Shown piece by piece: positions 1 to 6,896 of a stretch of 7,097 nucleotides of DNA. Source of the DNA: Bacteroidales bacterium (lineage in GTDB: Bacteria > Bacteroidota > Bacteroidia > Bacteroidales > UBA3663); NCBI GenBank assembly GCA_017632695.1, contig JAGBQS010000145.1, positions 1 through 7,097 on the forward strand. Direction: 5' to 3'. The translations under genes were made by a program, and so were the position numbers. Each line of letters starts with the position of its first letter. Position 1 is the first letter of the stretch. The notes under the pieces were generated by a model. It did no database searches and was not told where the DNA came from. It saw only the letters and a program-made list of their open reading frames with translations.

Positions 1-1155
1 AAAGTACAGACTGACTGTAATTAGCAATATCAGTAGTATTACACACACGAAAGAAAAATACAATTTGTGTATTTCTTCTCTGTGCGCTATGATTTCCTTC
101 TGTTGCTGTTCATAGTTCCGCTGATAATCGGAAACTGATTTCCTGTAGATGTCTGCTACCATCCCATCTTGCAAATTAATGCGCTTGTTTTTGTATTCCA
201 AAGCCGTTTTATAATCATTCCTGAATAAAGCAACAAGATATTGCTTTTCATACAGATAAACTTTCTGTTCAGGTCCGTTAAGATTCTTTTCGTCTAACGA
301 AAGATAATAATCCGCACTGTCCTGACGGCCTGCCCAAGCGTGCAGACATGCCAGATTACCATAATCACCACTCTTGTAAATGGACTTAAGATGCAATAAA
401 GAGTCTGCCAATTCATATCTTTTGTGCGTCACACACAGTTCTGCAAAATCAGACAGGCAGTTCTGTATGACATTATTGGTATTGGGAAGACCTTCTACAA
501 CTTTCCAGAAATAAAACTCAGCCGAATCCAGTTGATTCTGCAATCTATATGCCATGCCTTTATAAGCATAAGCTAAATGAATCCCGAATTGTTCATTCCC
601 CTTTTTGGCCGCCTCGTAGCACAAATCTCCATATTTTACGGCATCCTTACTATAGGTGGCATAACAGATCTCAGACAAATTGCTATAGATCCTTCTCAAA
701 TAATAATAGTCTTCAAGCTGCAGGCACAAGCGTTCGGCTTCCTGATAAGAATAATAGGCGGAATTATTGTCCTTGCAGTTCCGTTGTATGGCTGCCAGAT
801 AGAACCAGGACTTCATCCGTTCCTGATCGTTTCCGTGCTGAGTGTAGTAATCGAAAGCAATGCGGATCAGACTGTCGCTGGTCAGGTCAATCAAATTCTT
901 GTCAAATGTCTGCGATTTGAGTAAGGCATATCTGGCAGTCTGCTCCTCACCTTGAAGCTTGGCCTCTCCGGTGGTAAGCAGGCTGTCCAACCGGTAAAGA
1001 ATCTGGAGCGCTGAGTCTGGACGGGATAATACAATGGATTCGATAGCATCGAGAGTCGTATCGACCGCATTGGCTGCACGACGGTTGCAGCCGACGCTCA
1101 TCCCAATCAAAACTGGAATAACAATGAAAGAAAGATAGCGGGAAACGGATTTCAT
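1..1155 (-). CDS. TPR-containing membrane-associated lipoprotein, possible signalling protein (C-terminus beyond window)
   Basis: The frame is open for 385 codons from an ATG at 1155 to the window edge, so the C-terminus is missing. Residues 1-23 form a lipoprotein-type signal (basic MKSVSR start, hydrophobic run, then SVGC with Cys23 as the likely lipidated residue; Ser at -3 is not the usual Leu). Residues about 70-325 are helical, with TPR-like spacing of Ala/Tyr/Leu and recurring DSA(E/D)-Y units (211-214, 279-282). Residues about 330-365 are charged and likely coiled coil (QQQKEI, HREEIHKL), and 366-385 form a hydrophobic membrane span. Bacteroidota proteins with TPR, coiled coil and membrane span often end in a cytoplasmic regulatory domain; that part is not visible, so a regulatory role is inference. 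In-frame ATGs at 1176 and 1164 are alternative starts; 1155 was chosen for the clean signal peptide. The gene lies 33 bases after the GH127-like gene on the same strand but is much more AT-rich. Confidence 0.82.
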   Translation of the reverse strand, partial: MKSVSRYLSFIVIPVLIGMSVGCNRRAANAVDTTLDAIESIVLSRPDSALQILYRLDSLLTTGEAKLQGEEQTARYALLKSQTFDKNLIDLTSDSLIRIAFDYYTQHGNDQERMKSWFYLAAIQRNCKDNNSAYYSYQEAERLCLQLEDYYYLRRIYSNLSEICYATYSKDAVKYGDLCYEAAKKGNEQFGIHLAYAYKGMAYRLQNQLDSAEFYFWKVVEGLPNTNNVIQNCLSDFAELCVTHKRYELADSLLHLKSIYKSGDYGNLACLHAWAGRQDSADYYLSLDEKNLNGPEQKVYLYEKQYLVALFRNDYKTALEYKNKRINLQDGMVADIYRKSVSDYQRNYEQQQKEIIAHREEIHKLYFSFVCVILLILLITVSLYF

Positions 1156-1188
1156 CAGATTCATTATGTTATACATGCCACAATCATT
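1156..1188 (-). other. 33-base gap between GH127-like gene and TPR lipoprotein gene
   Basis: This short A/T-rich spacer follows the TAA stop of the GH127-like gene. It holds two extra in-frame ATGs for the TPR gene (1176 and 1164). I see no hairpin with a T tract and no clear Bacteroides -7 box (TAnnTTTG), so read-through from the upstream operon is possible. A separate promoter within the end of the GH127-like gene cannot be excluded. Confidence 0.5.
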
Positions 1189-3288
1189 TTACCTGCTTAA
1201 CGGCAGCCAGACAGTCATGTCGCAGCGTCCGCGGTTACCCCAGGCATAATAGGGGATGAGACGGATGCGGACAGGGCGCGTTGCCGGCTGCAAAGGCCGA
1301 TAGAGCCGGTTGTTCCATTCGGAAGAGTTTGCCGATGCGTCGGAACGGGATGCGGCACCGGTGGTTACAAGTGCTTCGCCTTCGAGTGCCATGATACGGC
1401 TGCCGGCAATCCGGGTTTCAACAGGCTTCAGGCTGATATCGGCAGGAATCAGCACATCGTCGAGCTTTACACCTTCGGGCAGGTCGCATTGCTCCAGACA
1501 GTACACCAACGGTCCGCGTTGAACAGCTACCTGGTTGCGGATTTCTTCGGCCAACGGATGGGCTTCCATCAGGCGGGCTTCCATGGGGAGGTCGATGCTG
1601 AGGGTATCGCCCTGTTTCCAGACGCGTGTTTCGCGGCGGTATCCGTTCCCGGTGTCGGTCAGACCCGCCCACGACGGGATGCGGCAGGCAAGGGTCCAGG
1701 CTGTCTTACGCGCTTTTTTAGGCAGTTTCACGAGGGTGAGGCGGATGTGTCCGTCCCAAGGATAATCCGTTTCCTGACGGAGGGTAACTTCGCCCACACC
1801 GGGAACGATAGCCGTTACCTCGCTGGCGCCGTAGAACTGGCAGTAGAGTGTCTTTTCGCCCACCGTATAGGCATAGTTCTGTGCCTCGCAGAGGGTACGC
1901 AGTGTGTTGGGCGGGCAGCAGAAGCACGAGATGTACTCCTGGCGTTCCTTAGGCCAGCGCAGCGTGTAGGGAAGGTCGGCCGACAAGCGGAGCGGAGTGG
2001 TGTAGAAGTAGCGTTTGCCGTCGAGCGAAATGCCCGAAAGTACGCTGTTGAGCATACAGGTCTCGGCAATGTCGGCATACTTGGCATCGGCTGTCAGCTC
2101 CATCATACGCCAGTTGAACAGCATATTGCCGATGTTGGCGCAGGTCTCGTTGTGAGCCGTGCTGTTGGGAAGCTGGTACGGACGGCCGAACGACTGGTGA
2201 ACCTTCTGGATGGAGTCGGGCGTATAGTTGGTGCCGTCGGGCGAAGTGCCGTCGTACAAGGCGCCGCAGCCTCCGGTAATGTACATTTTACGGGTAACGA
2301 TGTCCTGCCAGATGCGGGTGAGGTTGTCCATCCAGTGGTTGTGGTCGGGACCTGCTTCCGCACAGATGTCGGCCACGCCGGCATACAGATAGGTGCTGCG
2401 TACGGCATGACCCATAGCCTCGAACTGCTCCTCGAAAGGTACGCGGTCCTGATTGTCGTCGGTGCCGTTCACCACCTGATTGCGGATGGCAATGAGCTGT
2501 TGCGCCAGGTCAAGGTAACGCGGGTTGCGGGTCTCGCGCCACATCTCGACAACACCCATGTAGTGGCTCGGGCAGATGGCACAGCGAGCCAGTTCGGCCG
2601 AAGCCGTCTCGTAGAAGTGTACCAGGAAATCGGTGGCCCTGACGGCGCAGTCGAAGAGCGTCGTCTTGCCGGTGGCGCGTTTGTGCACAATGCCTGCCAT
2701 CATAAGATGCCCCAGGTTGTAGGTCTCGAAGTTGAGGCGGTTTGCAAACGCTCCTTTCTCGTCCTCCTTGCCTACGGCAGTTCCGATTACGGTCTGCTCT
2801 TTGGGGGCGGAGTGGGTGTCGATGCCCTGATTCTTTTCCTCGATGATGACCGGGGTATGGATGTATCCGTCGGCACGCTGGGCACGCACCACGCGGTCAA
2901 TAAAGTAATCCATCAGGGTATCGAGCTCCGGGTTCCGGGTAACGGCATAGACCGCTGCCGCCGACTCGAGCCACTTGTACATGTCGCCGTCGTGGAAGGG
3001 AGGCCCCCAGTGCTCACCCTGTGCATCGCCCGCAGCAATCTCGAAGTTGCGGAAGCCGTGCGAGATGTCGGGATTGTTCCAGGTGTCCCACATACTGCTC
3101 ACCGATGTCTGGCTGAACACCTGGAAGCGTTCGCCCCAGAAACCGTCTGTCCAGCGTACCTGTCCGAGCGGAACGTCGTGCATCCGGCTGTAAGGCGACT
3201 GGCTCTGGTCGGTCAGTCCCTGAGCATTGGCCGAAGGAACGGAGAGGGTAAGAAGTGTGAGGAAGCATGCGGAAAGGATTCTTTTCAT
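1189..3288 (-). CDS. GH127-like (DUF1680) glycoside hydrolase, exported, beta-L-arabinofuranosidase-type
   Basis: This 699-residue protein has a signal peptide (MKR, hydrophobic stretch, likely cleavage after ANA at 20-22), so it probably acts in the periplasm or at the cell surface. Family evidence: the GHAVRSTYLY block (293-302), GGCG (339-342), LPNSTAHNETCANIGN (373-388), CFCCPPN (455-461), and the C-terminal block YYAWGNRG near 680-687. Characterised GH127 beta-L-arabinofuranosidase HypBA1 binds zinc through Glu338, Cys340, Cys417 and Cys418 and uses Cys417 as nucleophile. The counterparts here are Glu381, Cys383, Cys457 and Cys458, so the metal-thiolate centre looks intact. The acid/base, Glu322 in HypBA1, lies 16 residues before the ETC glutamate; that position here is Gln365, in HQSF, after an apparent insertion (about 343-363). 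Substrate is therefore uncertain: beta-L-arabinofuranose, or another sugar as reported for aceric-acid-releasing relatives. The start overlaps the stop of the GH78-like gene (ATGA), suggesting coupled translation. Confidence 0.9.
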   Translation of the reverse strand: MKRILSACFLTLLTLSVPSANAQGLTDQSQSPYSRMHDVPLGQVRWTDGFWGERFQVFSQTSVSSMWDTWNNPDISHGFRNFEIAAGDAQGEHWGPPFHDGDMYKWLESAAAVYAVTRNPELDTLMDYFIDRVVRAQRADGYIHTPVIIEEKNQGIDTHSAPKEQTVIGTAVGKEDEKGAFANRLNFETYNLGHLMMAGIVHKRATGKTTLFDCAVRATDFLVHFYETASAELARCAICPSHYMGVVEMWRETRNPRYLDLAQQLIAIRNQVVNGTDDNQDRVPFEEQFEAMGHAVRSTYLYAGVADICAEAGPDHNHWMDNLTRIWQDIVTRKMYITGGCGALYDGTSPDGTNYTPDSIQKVHQSFGRPYQLPNSTAHNETCANIGNMLFNWRMMELTADAKYADIAETCMLNSVLSGISLDGKRYFYTTPLRLSADLPYTLRWPKERQEYISCFCCPPNTLRTLCEAQNYAYTVGEKTLYCQFYGASEVTAIVPGVGEVTLRQETDYPWDGHIRLTLVKLPKKARKTAWTLACRIPSWAGLTDTGNGYRRETRVWKQGDTLSIDLPMEARLMEAHPLAEEIRNQVAVQRGPLVYCLEQCDLPEGVKLDDVLIPADISLKPVETRIAGSRIMALEGEALVTTGAASRSDASANSSEWNNRLYRPLQPATRPVRIRLIPYYAWGNRGRCDMTVWLPLSR
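3285..3288 (-). other. ATGA start/stop overlap coupling the two hydrolase genes
   Basis: Read on the minus strand, ATG (3288-3286) of the GH127-like gene overlaps TGA (3287-3285) of the GH78-like gene. No strong ribosome binding site precedes this ATG. This arrangement usually goes with translational coupling in one transcript; coupling here is inferred. Confidence 0.85.
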
Positions 3289-5402
3289 AATTGCAGGGTG
3301 ATGTGCTGGCCGGATCTGACTTCGGCCTGCTGGTTTTTGTAATAAACAATGCCGCGACCGATTCCGGTCGGGGCGCTGACGGTCAGGGTATAGGCATCGA
3401 CCTCAATATGGATCTTGCCGTAGGGTGTGGGCACGTCGCCCCGCATCCATTCAAGTCCGCCCAGATTGGGACGGGCCTCCCAGGCAGGTTCGCGTTGACG
3501 GCAGTCGGCCGATCCGTAGCCGGGTTGCAGGGGCTGTACGCCTAAGTAATACCTGCCAAGCAGATAAACGGGCGAGGCTCCCCAGGCGTGGCAGAGCGAT
3601 TTGCCGTAAGGACGTCCGTACATCTCCAGGTGAGGGGCACGGGGCGACGGCGGAATCGTGTCTTCTGATTGGTTGTCATCCTTGCTTGGGTTGTATTTCT
3701 CCCAGAACGAAGTGGCGCCTTCGAGCAGCATGCCACCCCAATACGCCTTGATTTCGGGCAGAACCTTATCCTGCAGACCCATTTGGCAGAGGGCTGCCAG
3801 CTCGTAGAAGCGCATGTATGGGGTATTGATGGCGGGCACATCGGGGTTCAGCATGACGTGATCCAGAATCTCCAGGCATTGCTCTTCGGAAGCCTGTCCG
3901 TACAGGATGGCAAACATGTTGGGGAACTTGGTGATCTGCCGGTTCAGTTCCGGTTCGAGGGCATGCAGGTAGGCGTGGGCTTCGGAATCCCAGAAGATCC
4001 GGTCCGTCTTTTTCTTCAGATCCTTGGCCAGCTTGCCGTAGTTCTTACGGTCGCCGGTCAGTGTTGCACACAACTGCATGGTCTCCAGACTGCGGATGAG
4101 CAGCATCTGCTCGAAGCACAGGATGCCGCGCTTGTGCATCGGGAAATCCACCCAATCCACAAACACCCAGTCGTCGGGCTGCCCGATGGCAAGACCTTCG
4201 TCCGAAAGCCGGCTGAGGGTATAGTCCATCAGGGTCTTCATGCGCGGGTACATCTCCCGGATGAATCCGGTATCGCCCGTATAGCGGTAGTAATCGCCGA
4301 TGGAGTTGAACCAATAGAACGTATAGTCCAGAATGGTGTTGACGTGCGAGGTGACAGGATCCTTGCCGCGCAACTGGCGGATGGTGCGGCGGACGGCTTC
4401 GCAGTCGAAGCGCAGGTAATAGTTCATCAGGTACGACTGGATCGCATCGCCCGACCAGGTCCAGCGGTCGCGCTTGATGCCGTCCATCATGAACTCGCGC
4501 GTGGTCAGATCCATGGTGTAGGCACCCACTTTCCAGATACGGTTCAGCAGCCCGTCGCTGCATTCGAAGCGTCCGCTTTGCGAAAGGTCATGGGGCAGAT
4601 ATTCGTACAGCATCGAGACGTCGTCCGCTTCGCCCTCAACAAGCACAAAACGGAATGCCCGGCTTTCCGGCAGGGTATAGGTCTTCTCACGGACATACAG
4701 GTTGGCAACATCGAGCGTTTCGCAACGGTTCCTGTCCAATGCTTCGGCCTCACTTTCGCCGTAATAGATGCGCACGATTCCCTTGGCATTGTGCAGCACA
4801 ATGTAACCCATGGTTTCCTGACCGAAGTCGTAAAGGACCTGCCGGGAATCCTGATCCAAAAGGGTGTGGCCGACCGCCGTACGGGGAACGGTCTTCAGGA
4901 GCTGAAACTTGGACGGGAGCACATTCGCGTCGTTGCATCCGGGCCAGAATCCCGGTTTCAGCCAGATGCCCGATCCGTGAGCCTGTCCGTTCTCGTCAAT
5001 CCAGATCTTGTCCTCGTACGATGTCAGCCAGGTGTCGCCGGTATTGAGGGAGCTCCCTTCCTTCCCGCTCTCGATGAGCAGGGAAGGAGGAGCCGCCATG
5101 TTATGGACCTTGATATCGATCTGATGCCGGCCTTCGGGTACCACAAACGAGGCGGGCTGGCCGAACTGCAACTGTCCGTCGAGCGCGAAGTTATAGGAGC
5201 CGTCGGCAAAGATGCGGATGGTTTCGGGCTTCTGTAGGGTAACCTCTTTGCGGAACGAGACAGTCTGCCAGTGGCTGTCCTGTTTCCAGAAAGGCGGAAA
5301 CATGGCGCCGCGTTCCGTGCGCCGGTTATTGAAGATATTGCCCAGCCAGATTTCGCGGTCGCCGGGGTACCAGATCCAGAAAGATTCAGCAGTCTTGGTC
5401 AT
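3285..5402 (-). CDS. GH78-like alpha-L-rhamnosidase-type hydrolase, no signal peptide
   Basis: This is a 705-residue protein. The N-terminal 270 residues look like beta-rich accessory domains (FWIWYPGD at 8-15; YDFGQETMGYI at 191-201). An (alpha/alpha)6 barrel follows from about 280 to 620, then a short beta domain to the end. GH78 signatures are the acidic motif DGIKRDRWTWSGD (307-319), EGATSFWEKY (561-570) with Glu568 as the likely general base, and CHAWGASP (604-611). In GH78 enzymes such as Bacillus RhaB and Streptomyces SaRha78A the first motif carries Asp, Glu (general acid) and Asp. Here Asp307 and Asp319 fit, but the Glu position is Asp312. The N-terminus has no signal peptide, and an in-frame TGA at 5417-5415 rules out a longer ATG start, so a cytoplasmic site is likely. 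It lies 8 bases after the isomerase gene. GH78-like is secure; true alpha-L-rhamnosidase activity is less so. Confidence 0.87.
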   Translation of the reverse strand: MTKTAESFWIWYPGDREIWLGNIFNNRRTERGAMFPPFWKQDSHWQTVSFRKEVTLQKPETIRIFADGSYNFALDGQLQFGQPASFVVPEGRHQIDIKVHNMAAPPSLLIESGKEGSSLNTGDTWLTSYEDKIWIDENGQAHGSGIWLKPGFWPGCNDANVLPSKFQLLKTVPRTAVGHTLLDQDSRQVLYDFGQETMGYIVLHNAKGIVRIYYGESEAEALDRNRCETLDVANLYVREKTYTLPESRAFRFVLVEGEADDVSMLYEYLPHDLSQSGRFECSDGLLNRIWKVGAYTMDLTTREFMMDGIKRDRWTWSGDAIQSYLMNYYLRFDCEAVRRTIRQLRGKDPVTSHVNTILDYTFYWFNSIGDYYRYTGDTGFIREMYPRMKTLMDYTLSRLSDEGLAIGQPDDWVFVDWVDFPMHKRGILCFEQMLLIRSLETMQLCATLTGDRKNYGKLAKDLKKKTDRIFWDSEAHAYLHALEPELNRQITKFPNMFAILYGQASEEQCLEILDHVMLNPDVPAINTPYMRFYELAALCQMGLQDKVLPEIKAYWGGMLLEGATSFWEKYNPSKDDNQSEDTIPPSPRAPHLEMYGRPYGKSLCHAWGASPVYLLGRYYLGVQPLQPGYGSADCRQREPAWEARPNLGGLEWMRGDVPTPYGKIHIEVDAYTLTVSAPTGIGRGIVYYKNQQAEVRSGQHITLQL

Positions 5403-5410
5403 GTCAGGAT

Positions 5411-6841
5411 TTATTCATGAACGTACAGATCCCACTTCAGGTAATTCTCGATGGCATCCTGAAGGATTTCGACGGCTTCGGTGCGCACCAGTGCCACATG
5501 ATGCTCGAAGCCGTTGCGGCAGATGTACTTCATGAGTTTCTGCAGGTTATCGACCTTGGTAACGGCAATGCAGCCGTCCATGCCGTATGGCTCGTTTGTG
5601 ATTTCGCCCTTGCCCAGATAGGCCTTGATGGTGCCCTTGGGATCGTCGGTCGAGATGCGGAAGAACGTGAACGGACCTTCCGAAACCTTGGCGTAAACGG
5701 CACCGAAGGTACGGACCTTACCCAACGTGCGGCCAAGCACGCCCAACGGGCCGAGCTTCAGGTCGTCGTTGCCGACAAAGCCTTTCGGGAAGTTGCCGCA
5801 ATGGGTGCAGACGCATTTGTTGCGGTCCTGGGCAAAGTTATTGTTCCAGTCGGCCAGAGCAGCAGGCTGCTGTGTGGCGAGGGTCAGGGCGTACATCGAG
5901 ACGGCTCCTGCCAGATCGGTCTCGCAGGCAGCCGGAATGAGCTTGTCGCTCAGCATCGACATGGTCACGCAGGCAGCGCAGCCATAGTTCTGCTCGAGGC
6001 TGTCCCAGCACTGGATGGCAACGGCATCCACCTTTTCGGTCTCCATCCAGTTCTCGACAGCTACGCCGAACTTGGCCTGTACGCGCAGCTTCTCCTGATA
6101 CTGTTCGGGAACCTTGGCGTAGGCAGGAATGGACTGCAGCTTCTCGAGGAACTTCGGATCGGTGTCGGCAATCTTTTCGGCATTGTAGAGCATCTCGCTG
6201 AGATCCACAGGCACTACGGTAATGCCGGCGCGCTGCAACAGTTTCTCGGAGGCACGGCAGGTGTTGAAGCCCAGCGGACGGGTTCCGATCTGACCGATGC
6301 GGCAATGACGCAGACCGTTCACTACGCGGCAGATGCCGGCAAACTTAACGATGTCCTTTTTAACCAGCGGATCGTAGATGTCGTAGGTGTGATAGGTGGT
6401 ATCGCTGAACGGAATGCCATACTGATAGAGGTTGTTGCAGACCGAAATCTTGCCGCAGAAGGCGTCGCGACGATGGTCGAGATCCACTTTGTCGTTATAG
6501 TCATCGTAGGCCTGTACCAGCACGGGTACATTCAGGTTGGCCTCGCTGATGGCATTGATGATGCCGATTTCGTAGCCGAAGTTAGGCAATGCCACAATGA
6601 TGCCGTCAATCTCCTCGCGGTGTTCCTTGAACTGGGCGGCAACCTTCAGTCCGTCTTCGCGGGTCTCGATGGAGCTGCTTCCGGTAGTGGTAGCCTCTTC
6701 CGGAAGAATGACATAATCATAGCCGCATTCGTCCATGATGCGGAGCAATTCCTTGCGGACGTCTTTGGCAAGTTCGCTGTTAAAATAGGCACGGGTGCCG
6801 ATGATAATGCCGAAGCACGGCTTTTTGCTGACGATTTTCAT
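5411..6841 (-). CDS. L-fucose/L-arabinose isomerase-family protein (aldose-ketose isomerase-like)
   Basis: This 476-residue cytoplasmic protein has the fold family of L-fucose isomerase but is shorter than classical FucI (about 590 residues). The N-terminal half resembles the Rossmann-like part (GIIIGTRAYF at 11-20; DGIIVALPNFGYE at 79-91; VPVLVQAYDD at 105-114). The C-terminal half holds QCWDSLEQNYGCAAC (277-291) and IPAACETDLAGAVSMYAL (302-319). Glu283 and Glu307 are 24 residues apart, the same spacing as metal ligands Glu337 and Asp361 of E. coli FucI. The third ligand, His528 in FucI, may be His447 or His448 (FEHHVAL), or His347 in CTHCGN. These matches are by eye. The expected reaction is metal-dependent conversion of an aldose to a ketose, feeding the FGGY kinase encoded just upstream. 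The substrate is not determined; context suggests a 6-deoxyhexose or pentose freed by the two downstream hydrolases. Cysteines are unusually frequent at 339-348 (CVCTHC). The A-rich sequence before the ATG replaces a Shine-Dalgarno motif. Confidence 0.85.
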   Translation of the reverse strand: MKIVSKKPCFGIIIGTRAYFNSELAKDVRKELLRIMDECGYDYVILPEEATTTGSSSIETREDGLKVAAQFKEHREEIDGIIVALPNFGYEIGIINAISEANLNVPVLVQAYDDYNDKVDLDHRRDAFCGKISVCNNLYQYGIPFSDTTYHTYDIYDPLVKKDIVKFAGICRVVNGLRHCRIGQIGTRPLGFNTCRASEKLLQRAGITVVPVDLSEMLYNAEKIADTDPKFLEKLQSIPAYAKVPEQYQEKLRVQAKFGVAVENWMETEKVDAVAIQCWDSLEQNYGCAACVTMSMLSDKLIPAACETDLAGAVSMYALTLATQQPAALADWNNNFAQDRNKCVCTHCGNFPKGFVGNDDLKLGPLGVLGRTLGKVRTFGAVYAKVSEGPFTFFRISTDDPKGTIKAYLGKGEITNEPYGMDGCIAVTKVDNLQKLMKYICRNGFEHHVALVRTEAVEILQDAIENYLKWDLYVHE

Positions 6842-6896
6842 AATACAGAATTATTTTTTGGAAACAGTTGAATACTCATTATTTATTATACGCGCG
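6842..6896 (-). other. 55-base intergenic spacer between kinase and isomerase genes
   Basis: This is the largest gap within the operon and is strongly A/T-rich. Its minus-strand end is A-rich ahead of the isomerase ATG, typical of Bacteroidota translation starts. I found no T-tailed hairpin and no TAnnTTTG promoter box. A TATAAT hexamer is present (6885-6890, minus strand) but does not match the Bacteroidota sigma factor consensus. The gap may simply be an operon spacer. Confidence 0.5.

Noticed and set aside
549..924. Two overlapping plus-strand frames of 123 and 115 codons
   Set aside because: They lie wholly inside the TPR lipoprotein gene on the other strand, which is open for 385 codons with coherent signal, TPR and membrane features.
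1156..1188. Possible terminator after the GH127-like gene
   Set aside because: I found no inverted repeat followed by a T tract in this short gap.
1489..3342. 617-codon open frame on the plus strand
   Set aside because: It is in exact codon register opposite the GH127-like gene, which has clear family motifs and a signal peptide. The product resembles no family I recognise and is explained by codon bias in the real gene.
3669..5237. 522-codon open frame on the plus strand
   Set aside because: It is the antisense shadow of the GH78-like gene in the same codon register, with no recognisable motif.
5417..6871. 484-codon open frame on the plus strand
   Set aside because: It is the antisense shadow of the isomerase gene, with no recognisable motif, and is explained by missing TTA, CTA and TCA codons.
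6838..6880. Small minus-strand frame (ATG-AGT-ATT...) of 13 codons ending in TGA over the isomerase start
   Set aside because: It is too short, with no recognisable leader-peptide pattern (no run of one amino acid, no attenuator hairpin), to call a gene.
6885..6890. TATAAT hexamer on the minus strand before the isomerase gene
   Set aside because: Bacteroidota housekeeping promoters use a TAnnTTTG -7 box with a TTTG-type -33 element, neither of which I can place here. The hexamer is expected by chance in such an A/T-rich gap.
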